Notes: generated by a model from the letters alone, not told the origin. A DNA stretch of 64,000 bases from Lachnospiraceae bacterium (GCA_900768755.1 CAAGDV010000006.1:9682-73681); one strand, 5' to 3'. Positions 24,865 to 33,202 are shown, counted from the stretch's first letter. Translations and numbers: made by a program.

Positions 24865-26361
24865 CTACCATTGGATTGTGTAAAGTCTGTCGCCGGCGGG
24901 TCTGTTAAGCTCACCGGAACTTACGATTGTTTTGGTAATGTTTTTGTAAGTCGGAAGCGTATCGTTGTGGGCTTTAACCTTTGCCTTAAGGTCAGCCTCA
25001 ATCTCCTTAGCTTCCTTATCCCCGTAATAATCCATATCAGGGGCAATCTCTATAGCTAAAAGCGGTCTTCCGCGAAGTTCATCTTCACGGACCACGCAGT
25101 CTGCGACGCCTTCGATTGTGCCAAAACTTTTCTGAAGCTCAAGGGGCGATATATTCTCCCCGTTCGGGAGAATTATCAGGTTCTTTCTGAGTCCCAGGAT
25201 ATGAAGGTAACCCTCCGCATCGAATTCACCGATATCCCCGGTTCGAAGCCAGCCGTCCGATGTAAACACCTCGGCAGTCCTCTCGGGGTCCTTGTAATAT
25301 CCCTTCATAACTACATCGCCGCGGACCTGAATCTCTCCATCGACAATTCTGACCTCGGTTCCGGGATACACCTTTCCGACGGAATCAGGCACCGTGCCGG
25401 TATCGACATTTCCGGTTACGATATTCGCGGCCTCCGTGAGTCCGTATCCCACCAGAAGCTTAATTCCCATGTCCGCCGCCATCTTAATAAGCTTCGGCTG
25501 GACATACGCCCCGCCGCAGATGATGGTCTCAATTCCTTTCAGAAAGTCAGCGCCTTTTATTCTGGCAACCGACAGAACCATCTCCGCAAGCCCCGGCACC
25601 AGTGTAAGTATCGTGGGTCGCATCCTTGGAATGTCAAAAACAATATTGCTCATATCCTCGCAGGCATATACAAGCGCTCCCGTGTAAATACAGGTGAGAA
25701 GCCCTCTGATTGCCCCAAAAACATGCGAGAGCGGAAGAATTGCAATCGTCCGCTGCATAAACGGATTGCCGGGTATATACAGGCCGTTGTGTGCAGCTCT
25801 CATGATTGCCTTGTGTGAAAGCATTGCACCGTACGGATTGCCCGGGTCATCGTTGACGGAAAAACATATAACCGCCGTGTCATCAGGACTTACCTGAGCC
25901 ATTGCCGCCTCCCTATCGGAGGTCTCCGATATGTCGTAAGTTCTGATTCCCAGGTCATTGCACTCACCCATAAGCGTCGGGTGTACAAAAATACCTTTTA
26001 TATCAAATTTGTCTATAAGTCTTAAAATATCGCTATGTGATAGCGCCTTCTCCGCTGCCGGAAGCATAATCACGGCACATCCCGCCGTGGGGATTGCCAT
26101 ATAAAGCTCCATCGCCGAAAGTCCGTTTGGTGCCAGCACCGCGATGTTGTCGCCTTTTACGAAGCCCTGTTCAGCCAGAAAAGCGCGTCTTTTTGCGATT
26201 CGTACATACAGCTCGCCGTAGGTAATCACATTGACCATGTCGCTTATCGCCGGGCACTCCGAAAAATTCTCCCTGCAGTTGTCAAGAAGCTCACAAAAAG
26301 TATGAAAAAGCGGAAGTTTTTTTGCATCCTCTTCACTAATTAGTCCGGTAAAATATTCCAT
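24865..26361 (-). CDS. adenylate-forming acyl-CoA/ACP synthetase-like protein with altered motifs
   Basis: 498-residue ANL-superfamily protein. Conserved parts: LPLSHVFG, A5-type GYGLTEAAN, A7 GWLRTGDIG, A8 GLRKNLIILPNGENISP. Two normally essential parts are changed. The P-loop that should read like TSGTTGxPKG is SVNDDPGNPYGAML (about 168-181). The C-terminal lysine motif is NRPAGDRLY, with Asp491 at the expected Lys position. It may no longer adenylate acids, may transfer or bind acyl groups, or may use a modified mechanism. It sits five bases after an acyltransferase gene and before the carrier protein gene, so an acyl-ACP role is likely. Confidence 0.85.
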   Translation of the reverse strand: MEYFTGLISEEDAKKLPLFHTFCELLDNCRENFSECPAISDMVNVITYGELYVRIAKRRAFLAEQGFVKGDNIAVLAPNGLSAMELYMAIPTAGCAVIMLPAAEKALSHSDILRLIDKFDIKGIFVHPTLMGECNDLGIRTYDISETSDREAAMAQVSPDDTAVICFSVNDDPGNPYGAMLSHKAIMRAAHNGLYIPGNPFMQRTIAILPLSHVFGAIRGLLTCIYTGALVYACEDMSNIVFDIPRMRPTILTLVPGLAEMVLSVARIKGADFLKGIETIICGGAYVQPKLIKMAADMGIKLLVGYGLTEAANIVTGNVDTGTVPDSVGKVYPGTEVRIVDGEIQVRGDVVMKGYYKDPERTAEVFTSDGWLRTGDIGEFDAEGYLHILGLRKNLIILPNGENISPLELQKSFGTIEGVADCVVREDELRGRPLLAIEIAPDMDYYGDKEAKEIEADLKAKVKAHNDTLPTYKNITKTIVSSGELNRPAGDRLYTIQW

Positions 26362-26366
26362 CGTCT

Positions 26367-27092
26367 CTACCTTCCTGCCAGTTCTTCATCAAGCTTTGCC
26401 TGAATGACAGACTTAACCAGATTGCTTATCTCCGTCTTTTTGAGGTCTTTATAATCCTCATAAGGAATCGGAGGCAGAATATGCACCTGCGTCACGCATT
26501 TCTTTAGGGAGTTTCCGTTAAGCGCCTTGTACGAGTCAATGAGCACTATCGGAACAATCGGGGTCTTTGAATCAAGTGAGCACCTGAAGCATCCCGCATT
26601 GAATTTCTGGAGCGTATTCATATTGTCCCCGTATCCGCCCTCGGGGAAAATAAGATATTTTCTTCCCTCGGCAACTTCTTTAGAAATCTCTGACAGAACC
26701 TGAATCTGCTGTCTCGGATTCTCAAAATCCAGCCGCTTTCCGCCGACAAGGTCAATGACCTGCTTTGCAACAATCTTCTCGGACTGTTTTTTCTCCATTA
26801 ACACTGCTGCGGGCGCATCGTGGTACAGAAGAATCCCCAGCGCATCGTATTTTCCCTGATGGTTGGCGTACATTATGTATCCGCCCTCCTTCGGAAGGTT
26901 CTCCTTGCCGAACACCTTTGTGGTGGTGCGTCCGCGCTTGCGCATATGGTCCATTATTTTCTGGGCAAACCTGTATTTCTCGAGTTCCCCGTATTTATCC
27001 GGGTTCGCCATATATTTTTTGTACGTATGAAGCATGTGAATCACAAAAAACGGGCTCGTCGCCGCAACATAATAAAATCTGAAAAGTCCCAT
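26367..27092 (-). CDS. PlsC-type acyltransferase
   Basis: 241 residues. Lysophospholipid/1-acylglycerol-phosphate acyltransferase fold with the catalytic HX4D motif NHQGKYDALG and the FPEGGYGDN substrate-binding block; a further region KTPIVPIVLIDSYKAL corresponds to block IV. A hydrophobic N-terminal stretch (FYYVAATSPFFVIHML) could tether it to the membrane. It would move the acyl chain from carrier protein or CoA to an acceptor, probably a glycerolipid. First of two such enzymes in the operon. Confidence 0.87.
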   Translation of the reverse strand: MGLFRFYYVAATSPFFVIHMLHTYKKYMANPDKYGELEKYRFAQKIMDHMRKRGRTTTKVFGKENLPKEGGYIMYANHQGKYDALGILLYHDAPAAVLMEKKQSEKIVAKQVIDLVGGKRLDFENPRQQIQVLSEISKEVAEGRKYLIFPEGGYGDNMNTLQKFNAGCFRCSLDSKTPIVPIVLIDSYKALNGNSLKKCVTQVHILPPIPYEDYKDLKKTEISNLVKSVIQAKLDEELAGR

Positions 27093-27108
27093 TGTATACC
27101 ATCCTTAT

Positions 27109-27822
27109 CTATTGTGGATAATCTTCCCAATATCCGGTCATCATCTTTTCAACGGCACGCACCGGAATGAGCGGCGCACAAACCTTTTTTGTTGTCTCAT
27201 CCGACAGCTTTCCGGACGAAGCGAGTTCGGCGCCGGCGGCCTTTACCTTGTCAAGATATGCCTTAAGAATCGGTTGCATCTGCGGCAGCATCAAAATCTC
27301 ACCCTGGGGGCAGAACACTGTGCTGTAATTGCCGCGTCCGCATATCATGTCGAACTGGAGCTTCACCGAATCATACACATAATCGGTGGAAGCATGCGCG
27401 CAGCTTGAAACCAGAACAAGCTTCTTCTGCGACAGGTCGTATCGAAAATCCATGATTATCAGGTCATCCTCTTTTGCGAGCCTGCCCTTGTAGGGCATCT
27501 TAAGCGGCAAAAGCCTGTCAAGCATTGTTTTGAGCATGGACGATACACCGAAAAAATACAGCGGAAATGCAAAAACAATGACATCATTTGCAAGTATCTG
27601 CTCCCTTATGTAAGTCATATCATCATCAATAACGCAGCTTCCCGGCTTTACCTTCCAACAGTAAAAACAGCCGCGGCAGTGTCCGATATTCATTTTCCCG
27701 AGCTCAATCGTGGTAACCTCAATGTCTCCCGCCGATTCAATACCGCTCACAAAGCTGTCCGCCACCATTTTGGAATGGCTGCTTTCGCCCTTAAGGCTTG
27801 CGTTAATTACAAGTACATTCAT
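27109..27822 (-). CDS. flavodoxin-fold NAD(P)H-dependent oxidoreductase
   Basis: 237 residues from the ATG at 27820-27822, with GAGG seven bases upstream. N-terminal NVLVINASLKGESSHSKMVADSF and CRGCFYCWKVKPGSCVIDDDM match the NADPH-dependent FMN reductase family, in which the CxGCxxC region lies by the flavin; the middle holds VIVFAFPLYFFGVSSMLKTMLDRL. It transfers electrons from NAD(P)H via FMN. Because the operon has no recognisable enoyl reductase, this is the only candidate redox enzyme besides FabG; its role here is inference. Confidence 0.83.
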   Translation of the reverse strand: MNVLVINASLKGESSHSKMVADSFVSGIESAGDIEVTTIELGKMNIGHCRGCFYCWKVKPGSCVIDDDMTYIREQILANDVIVFAFPLYFFGVSSMLKTMLDRLLPLKMPYKGRLAKEDDLIIMDFRYDLSQKKLVLVSSCAHASTDYVYDSVKLQFDMICGRGNYSTVFCPQGEILMLPQMQPILKAYLDKVKAAGAELASSGKLSDETTKKVCAPLIPVRAVEKMMTGYWEDYPQ

Positions 27823-27824
27823 CC

Positions 27825-28700
27825 CTATACCTCTTCGGAAGCATCCGTGCATCCCAGAAAAGCCTTAATTTTGTCAAGATTCTCGGATGCTATTTTTCTG
27901 CCGTTTAGGTAAAATTCTTCAACCTTGCGGTTGTCCTGCTCAAACTTTTTGATGCAGTCCATGTCAGGTCTTAGTACCATTGCGACGCCTTCCTTTTCAA
28001 GTCTGTTAAGCTGTTTAAGCTGTTTTCTGTACACATCGCCGCGCTTAAGCAGAGCCTGATAGAAATTGGGATATTTGCGGCCGTACGCCATCGACATGAC
28101 AGCTTTTATTTTGTTGTAATTGGTAGGACCCTCCTTGAGGTTCTTGGTCATTATGACCAAAAGCCTGTCACAGCCTTTGCTTAACGCCCTCTCAACGGGA
28201 ATCGAGTCGCAGATGCTTCCGTCCAGATAATGCTGACCGCCTATCTCAACCGGCTTGCACATAATCGGAACAGAGCATGAGGCTTTTCCGAGGTTAAGGA
28301 ACTTATTAACATCCTCGCGCTCGTCATAATACTCGGCCAAGCCTGTATCACAGTTGGCCACAACCACTTCAAGCTCCGTAGGCGAATTCTTAAATGTATC
28401 AAAATCGTACGGGAACTGGTTGTAAGGATAATCAAAAAACATCATATCCAGGTTCAAAAAACGTCCGTGCTTAAACAACTGTTTCATTCCGAAATAGTTG
28501 TCCCTGCGGTCCGACGGCTTGATGACATTTCTGGTTCTTCCGATCTGTCTGCTGACAAATCCCATGCCGTTTCCGGCGCCGGCTGACACGCCGACCACAT
28601 AATCCGTATTTATGTTGTTTTCCATGAGAACATCCAGAACTCCTGACGTAAACACGCCTCTGAATGCGCCTCCCTCCAATACAAGTCCGGTCTTCGGCAT
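27825..28700 (-). CDS. patatin-like phospholipase
   Basis: 291 residues. Patatin/RssA-type hydrolase: glycine-rich oxyanion loop LVLEGGAFRGVFTSGVLDVL, serine in GVSAGAGNG, catalytic Asp in DGSICDSIPV. These enzymes cleave acyl esters of glycerolipids. In this operon it might release the finished acyl chain, trim a lipid acceptor or recycle the product. No signal peptide, so cytoplasmic or at the inner membrane face. Two bases separate its stop from the downstream oxidoreductase start. Confidence 0.88.
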   Translation of the reverse strand: MPKTGLVLEGGAFRGVFTSGVLDVLMENNINTDYVVGVSAGAGNGMGFVSRQIGRTRNVIKPSDRRDNYFGMKQLFKHGRFLNLDMMFFDYPYNQFPYDFDTFKNSPTELEVVVANCDTGLAEYYDEREDVNKFLNLGKASCSVPIMCKPVEIGGQHYLDGSICDSIPVERALSKGCDRLLVIMTKNLKEGPTNYNKIKAVMSMAYGRKYPNFYQALLKRGDVYRKQLKQLNRLEKEGVAMVLRPDMDCIKKFEQDNRKVEEFYLNGRKIASENLDKIKAFLGCTDASEEV

Positions 28701-28712
28701 TGCTATCTACCT

Positions 28713-28943
28713 CTATTTCTCAGTCTTATCAGCTATATAATCGCATACATCGGCAACAGTGTTAAGAACTGCGCCATCCTCGAAGGTAATTCCGTACTCA
28801 TCCTCAATTGATACAGCAAGAAGCATCATTGTGAGTGAGTTGAGTCCCAAATCCTCGGTAAGTGAACTGTCAAGTGCAATCTCCTGCGGATCAATCTCAG
28901 GAATAATATTGCTAAAAATCTCCAAAAGCTTGTCAAAAATCAT
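28713..28943 (-). CDS. acyl carrier protein (second)
   Basis: 76 residues with phosphopantetheine serine in DLGLNSLTMMLLAV. It resembles AMP-ligase-associated or D-alanyl-type carriers more than housekeeping AcpP. The start overlaps the end of the neighbouring PlsC gene by four bases (ATGA). It is distinct in sequence from the carrier at 24560, so the two may serve different steps, for example priming versus extension. Confidence 0.9.
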   Translation of the reverse strand: MIFDKLLEIFSNIIPEIDPQEIALDSSLTEDLGLNSLTMMLLAVSIEDEYGITFEDGAVLNTVADVCDYIADKTEK

Positions 28944-29569
28944 TTTTCTGCCCCTTTCTTCATAAGTTCTATAATTATCTGCCTGAACCGCTCGCTCTCT
29001 GTCTCAAGATATTCGGGCTTCAGACCTTTGTTCTCTTCCGTCAGTGCTGTAGGCGTACCGATTACCACCTTCTGTCTTTTGCCGAACGCCTTGTATTCGC
29101 GGCACACGGCGTACGGAACAATCATCGCCCCCGTCATCACCGAAAGCATCACAAAACCCGGTTTGAATTCCCGCGGTTCGGCTTCCCTGCCGGTCCGCCC
29201 TTCCGGAAAAATAATGACTGACTGATTATTCCGGATGGCCCCCGTCGAAAGCCTTAACCACCCCGTGTCGAGTCCGAATCTGTCCATCGGGATAGCACGG
29301 TTTCTTTTGAGGAACCAGTTGAATTTCGGTTTCTCGTACCAGTCTTTTGCTACAAGTATGCAACCTTTAGCCGGTGCAAAAATCACCGATGTCATAACTC
29401 CGTCCATGTGACTTGTGTGGTTGCCCACAAAAATCACCGGCCGGTCGTACTTTATTCTCTTCTGACTGCTGTCTATGTAAATGAGCTTCGGTCTGTATGC
29501 GGCTCTGACATATAAAGTCATGATACCGCGGCCGATTGCCGCTGCGACTTTTTGTATAAAATTAAGCAT
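28940..29569 (-). CDS. PlsC-type acyltransferase (second)
   Basis: 209 residues with HX4D motif NHTSHMDGV, the block NRAIPMDRFG, and FPEGRTGR; an N-terminal amphipathic/hydrophobic part may bind the membrane. Same general activity as the other acyltransferase in the operon but clearly a different subgroup (GRTGR versus GGYGD). Two acyltransferases suggest that the product is attached at two positions or to two acceptors. Directly adjacent to the MntP-like gene with no gap. Confidence 0.87.
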   Translation of the reverse strand: MLNFIQKVAAAIGRGIMTLYVRAAYRPKLIYIDSSQKRIKYDRPVIFVGNHTSHMDGVMTSVIFAPAKGCILVAKDWYEKPKFNWFLKRNRAIPMDRFGLDTGWLRLSTGAIRNNQSVIIFPEGRTGREAEPREFKPGFVMLSVMTGAMIVPYAVCREYKAFGKRQKVVIGTPTALTEENKGLKPEYLETESERFRQIIIELMKKGAEK

Positions 29570-30160
29570 CTATCCCACCAACCATCCGATATATTGCATA
29601 ATCGCAAGAATTCCGGCAATAATCAGTAGGATTCCGCCCGTCCAGTATACTCTTTTGTCAAGCTCACCGTTGCGGTATCCCACAAACACGCCCACAACCA
29701 CGATGCCGAGAGTGGTCACGCAAATCATAATGCCCAGATGAAGTGCATTGAGAAGCATCAGTCCTCCGGCGAATCCCGCAAACAGGGTAAAAATACTTGT
29801 GTAGGACGCTATTCCGCATATTCTTTTGAAATCAATGTCCGAGCGGACCTCCGGCACAGCTTTTTTGAAATATATCAAAAACAGCTTGATTCCTCCGAGC
29901 CCGATAAGAATGATTCCGGCAAAAAGCTTCCATATCATTCTTACCTCATGTGTATATTTCTCTATCGGAAGAAGCGACGCAAGCCAGCAGCCGATGGTCA
30001 GCGCAACTATCTGCCAGGCGCATACCATCAGGCACATCAAAACAATTCTTCGTCCCTTCACGTCCCCCAATACGGAACCCTGGGCAACCGATACCGAAAG
30101 GACTTCAAATGCAAGTCCGAGACCTATGAGTATTATCATTACTATATCCATTACTTTCAT
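29570..30160 (-). CDS. MntP-like membrane protein
   Basis: 196 residues with six hydrophobic helices arranged as two sets of three (LGLAFEVLSVSVAQG, then IVLMCLMVCAWQIVALTIGCWLASLLP, then a second half beginning ICGIASYTSIFTLFAGFAGG). This is the pattern of MntP manganese exporters and of the wider LysE-like group, but the acidic residues expected for Mn transport are sparse in the first helix (one Glu). It could export a small compound linked with the operon rather than manganese. First gene of the lipid operon. AAGG precedes the ATG at a short distance; an ATG three codons later is possible. Confidence 0.7.
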   Translation of the reverse strand: MKVMDIVMIILIGLGLAFEVLSVSVAQGSVLGDVKGRRIVLMCLMVCAWQIVALTIGCWLASLLPIEKYTHEVRMIWKLFAGIILIGLGGIKLFLIYFKKAVPEVRSDIDFKRICGIASYTSIFTLFAGFAGGLMLLNALHLGIMICVTTLGIVVVGVFVGYRNGELDKRVYWTGGILLIIAGILAIMQYIGWLVG

Positions 30161-30211
30161 GCCCTTCTAACACAGTCGTTTCGAATTTACCACTGAATAA
30201 TATAAAAAAAA

Positions 30212-30224
30212 GGACTTTTCGTCC
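30212..30224 (-). terminator. short hairpin plus T8, possible attenuator
   Basis: On the minus strand GGAC-GAAAA-GTCC is followed by eight T (30204-30211). It lies between the tetR gene and the first gene of the lipid operon, so it could end the tetR transcript or attenuate read-through into the operon. The stem is only four pairs. Confidence 0.45.
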
Positions 30225-30252
30225 ATATACAATGTCGGAAATATGTATTTTT

Positions 30253-30280
30253 CGACTACATTTTGGCAAAAATGTAGTCG
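30253..30280. promoter_or_regulatory. 28-bp palindrome, candidate TetR operator
   Basis: Arms CGACTACATTTT (30253-30264) and AAAATGTAGTCG (30269-30280) match perfectly around GGCA. It lies between the TetR-family gene and the operon. A weak minus-strand promoter (TTGCCA starting within the centre, about 18 bases, CATATT) would place the palindrome on the -35 and spacer, as expected for a repressor site. The operator call is inference from position and symmetry. Confidence 0.6.
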
Positions 30281-30308
30281 GGGCAGTAAAAAACCGTCCC
30301 GACCGATA

Positions 30309-30851
30309 TTACATAATCTCGTATATTGTGTGCTCCATAAGATACTTATACATATCAAGTATATCCGTAAGCCCGTCATCTCCCGATTCAAAAAGAATGT
30401 AGCGGATTACCGTCATAAGACCCGCGGCGTAGTACTGTGCCACAAGCCTGGTGCTGACTTTGCCGGTCTTAACCTTCTCTGCCTCAACAACCTTGGAAAA
30501 AACATCCGTAAGGCGATTGTGAAGCGTCTCGCCAAACCCGTTCTGACCGTTGATGTCAAAGGCCTTCCGGTAATACTCCTTGTCCGCATAGAAGCCCGTG
30601 AGTATCGTCTTTATGCCTTCGCCCCCTTGTCCCGCAAGCAGAAGTTCCTCTCCCTTTGTGAGAATCTCATCCTGCAAAATCCACTCGACAAGCTCGTATT
30701 TATCATGAAAATGATTATAAAAGGTAGGCCGGATGACATTGGCGTGATCCGTAATCATTTTAATTGTAATTTTGTCAAAAGAGAGCTGCATCAGCAATTC
30801 CTTGAAGCTGTTGGCAATAAGTCTCTTTGTGAGCTCCTTAATCTGTTCCAT
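30309..30851 (-). CDS. TetR/DhaS-family transcriptional regulator
   Basis: 180 residues from the ATG at 30849-30851, with AAGGA five bases upstream. N-terminal helix-turn-helix (about 5-55: LIANSFKELLMQLSFDKITIKMITDHANVIRPTFYNHFHDKYELVEWIL) is typical; the C-terminal helical ligand domain (about 70-175) resembles the TetR_C group in DhaS-like regulators. The lipid operon starts 148 bases further on the same strand, separated by a palindrome. Most likely it senses a ligand linked to the lipid pathway; ligand unknown. Confidence 0.88.
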   Translation of the reverse strand: MEQIKELTKRLIANSFKELLMQLSFDKITIKMITDHANVIRPTFYNHFHDKYELVEWILQDEILTKGEELLLAGQGGEGIKTILTGFYADKEYYRKAFDINGQNGFGETLHNRLTDVFSKVVEAEKVKTGKVSTRLVAQYYAAGLMTVIRYILFESGDDGLTDILDMYKYLMEHTIYEIM

Positions 30852-30899
30852 TACATTCCTTCTAAGCAAAAAACACTTCAATCACATACATATACGTTA

Positions 30900-30928
30900 A
30901 GTATAGCACAAAACCGCTTATTTGACAA
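30900..30928 (-). promoter_or_regulatory. promoter of the tetR gene
   Basis: Minus strand TTGTCA (30923-30928), 17 bases, TATACT (30900-30905). The -35 lies inside the last codons of the amylase gene. A TATAC-GTTAA-GTATA inverted repeat overlaps the -10 and may be a second regulator site. Confidence 0.65.
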
Positions 30929-33023
30929 ATATCATTCCCGACAGCGGCGGCAGAACCACATTCATTCTCCCCCCGACTATCTCATATTCGGTATTGTCGC
31001 ACCTTACGCCGCCCTCAGTGCTTTCAAGTGCGAGCTTTAACACGCCGCTTCTTCCCGCTCCGCATTCCCACACATTAATCGTGACAACTCTTTCGCTGTC
31101 GTTATTGTTGATTGCGGTGATTGCCACGGAATCATGCGTAAATCTTCCGTAGACAAGCACATTGTATTCGCCGTAAAGACTTTTGTATGAGCCGGTCACA
31201 AGTGCCGGAACCGACTTGTGGAGTGCAATGATTTTTTTATGAAAATCTATGAGTTCAAGGTCCTCCCTACCCCACGGATATGTCCGCCTGTTGTCGGGGT
31301 CGGTCCAGCCACAGAGTCCCGCCTCGTCACCGTAGTATACGGTCGGCGCGCCCGGCCAGGTCATCTGAATAACCACCGCCTCGCGGAAAACGGCTTTATT
31401 GACTCCCATATCGGCGGCCTCTGCTCCCCTTGAATTGGTTCTGCCGACCGTCCGGTTGGTTCTGGTAAGAAATCTTGAATGATCATGATTTGACAGCTCA
31501 TTCATTGATATCCTGACGGGAGAACCACCCATCCTTGACATATTGTGCCTCATGGAATCAAAAAAATACGCCGGATTGCCTATTTTATCGGGATTAAAAG
31601 CGTCGCTGTGCTTCTCCATTCCCGTCAGAAACCATGTGACGGGCTCCATAAAGGCATCATAGTTCATTATGGTATCCCACTCGCCGCCGCAGAGCCATGA
31701 ATGGCAATCTCCGTAATGCTCCGCCATAATTACCGCCTCCGGATTGGCTGCCTTCACATTCTCGCGGAACCTGCGCCAGAAATAATGGTTATAATTCTCG
31801 CTGAAGCCCAGATCCGCCGCAACATCCAGTCTCCATCCGTCAACATTGTACGGCGGCGACACCCATTTGCGTCCGATGGACAAAATATATTCCTCGAGTT
31901 CTTTTGAGCCCTCGTAATTGAGCTTCGGAAGGGTATCATGTCCCCACCATCCGTTGTAGCTACCGTTGTACGGCCATGCATTCGGATTGTTAAACTGAAA
32001 GAAATTGCGATACGGGCTGTCCTCAGACACGTAGGCGCCTTTTTCAAAGTCCTCACTGCCCTCATATATACGCTCCCTGTCGAGCCATTTGTTAAATGAG
32101 CCGCAGTGATTAAACACGCCGTCGATAATTACCCTGATTCCTCTTTTGTGCGCTTCCTCGACAAGATGGGCAAAAAGCTCATTGCTTGCCTTAAGGTTGG
32201 CGAGGCTTGTGACTCTCTTTCTGTAGCAGGTTGCCTGCGAATTGTCGTTGCAGCCCTCCGGCACAGCCTCCCCTCCGTCATCCACAATGACGCCGATATG
32301 CGGGTCAATATAGTCATAGTCCTGAATATCGTATTTGTGGTTGGAAGGCGATACAAAAAGCGGATTAAAATATATGCACTGGATGCCCAGGTCCTTAAGA
32401 TAATCAAGTTTCTCGATAACGCCCGCCAGGTCGCCGCCGTAAAACTCTCTTACTCCCATTGCCGCCGGGAGCTTATTCCAATCCCTGACCTGATTGACCG
32501 GCTCGCCAATATAGATATATTCCCGGTCCACAACATCATTGGACCGGTCACCGTTTCTGAAGCGGTCCACATATATCTGGTACATAACGGCGCCCTTTAC
32601 CCAGTCAGGCGTCTTAAAGCCCGGATAAATCACAAAATTATAGTCCTGGTTAAGGTCCGTGGTCGCCCCAAGCTGATTAAAAAACAATACGGAAAGCCCC
32701 CCGGTAATTTCAAAATAGTAACTCACCGGACTGTCTTCCACATGTATTGCGGTGCAGTAATAATCAAACACTTCATCGCGCTCGGACAGCGCCATGTCAT
32801 AAGCGCGGTTCTCCGTAATCAGTCTCACACCGTCGATATTGTACCTCGCGGTTCGAAACCTTATCGTAACATCACTGTCCGCATCAGGCTCGCACGGTAT
32901 ACGAAACTGTTCTGTAGCATCGTGAAAAAGAGCTCTGGCGTTAAGTACCGGTCTCATTCCCGACAGATACTGCCATACCATCTGATCCGATGTCATATTA
33001 TCAAATTTCAGGCTAATTTCCAT
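30918..33023 (-). CDS. GH13 alpha-amylase family enzyme (neopullulanase/cyclomaltodextrinase-like)
   Basis: 701 residues, no signal peptide. An N-terminal beta domain (about 1-135) precedes the barrel, as in the GH13_20 group. Conserved regions: GVFNHCG, nucleophile Asp in VDGWRLDVA, acid/base Glu in IMAEHYGD, and Asp in LSNHDHSRF. Expected to hydrolyse alpha-1,4 (and perhaps alpha-1,6) linkages of maltodextrins or cyclodextrins in the cytoplasm. A GGAGAA ribosome site precedes the ATG. Single-gene transcription unit from the promoter at 33052-33080; no terminator is seen at its 3' end, where the tetR promoter lies. Confidence 0.9.
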   Translation of the reverse strand: MEISLKFDNMTSDQMVWQYLSGMRPVLNARALFHDATEQFRIPCEPDADSDVTIRFRTARYNIDGVRLITENRAYDMALSERDEVFDYYCTAIHVEDSPVSYYFEITGGLSVLFFNQLGATTDLNQDYNFVIYPGFKTPDWVKGAVMYQIYVDRFRNGDRSNDVVDREYIYIGEPVNQVRDWNKLPAAMGVREFYGGDLAGVIEKLDYLKDLGIQCIYFNPLFVSPSNHKYDIQDYDYIDPHIGVIVDDGGEAVPEGCNDNSQATCYRKRVTSLANLKASNELFAHLVEEAHKRGIRVIIDGVFNHCGSFNKWLDRERIYEGSEDFEKGAYVSEDSPYRNFFQFNNPNAWPYNGSYNGWWGHDTLPKLNYEGSKELEEYILSIGRKWVSPPYNVDGWRLDVAADLGFSENYNHYFWRRFRENVKAANPEAVIMAEHYGDCHSWLCGGEWDTIMNYDAFMEPVTWFLTGMEKHSDAFNPDKIGNPAYFFDSMRHNMSRMGGSPVRISMNELSNHDHSRFLTRTNRTVGRTNSRGAEAADMGVNKAVFREAVVIQMTWPGAPTVYYGDEAGLCGWTDPDNRRTYPWGREDLELIDFHKKIIALHKSVPALVTGSYKSLYGEYNVLVYGRFTHDSVAITAINNNDSERVVTINVWECGAGRSGVLKLALESTEGGVRCDNTEYEIVGGRMNVVLPPLSGMIFVK

Positions 33024-33051
33024 AATGGTTCTCCATTCCTATACTCTAACC

Positions 33052-33080
33052 ATTTTACTCAATTTCACGCAATATGTAAA
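33052..33080 (-). promoter_or_regulatory. promoter of the GH13 gene
   Basis: Minus strand TTTACA (33075-33080), 17 bases, TAAAAT (33052-33057), placed just after the ftsH-side terminator and about 30 bases before the start codon. Confidence 0.65.
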
Positions 33081-33082
33081 GC

Positions 33083-33113
33083 AAAAAGGACAGCTTCCGT
33101 TGCTGTCCTTTTT
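33083..33113. terminator. rho-independent terminator downstream of ftsH
   Basis: AAAAAGGACAGC (33083-33094) and GCTGTCCTTTTT (33102-33113) form a 12-pair stem with a 7-base loop. Minus-strand reading gives a GC-rich stem followed by T5, ending the ftsH operon before the GH13 promoter. Confidence 0.88.
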
Positions 33114-33165
33114 GGAGAAGGTATTTCATTTCTTATGGGGTGTAGTAAAACTATATAAAATGTAT

Positions 33166-33202
33166 TGGGGGTTACAATGTAAGTATAACAATGTAACCCC
33201 CA
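33166..33202. repeat. 11-bp inverted repeat in the ftsH 3' region
   Basis: TGGGGGTTACA (33166-33176) and TGTAACCCCCA (33192-33202), loop of 15 bases that itself contains a partial repeat of TTACA. No T run follows directly. May be a transcript-stabilising hairpin or a protein-binding site. Confidence 0.6.

Noticed and set aside
28713..28943. Possible D-alanine carrier protein of a dlt operon
   Set aside because: No DltA, DltB or DltD present; the neighbours are PlsC and patatin genes of the lipid operon.
30167..30391. 74-codon minus-strand frame across the tetR end and operator region
   Set aside because: Runs through the palindrome and the T8 hairpin and overlaps the TetR coding region in another frame.
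32106..33158. 350-codon open frame on the plus strand opposite the GH13 gene
   Set aside because: Complementary to conserved GH13 motifs, no domain and no ribosome site.
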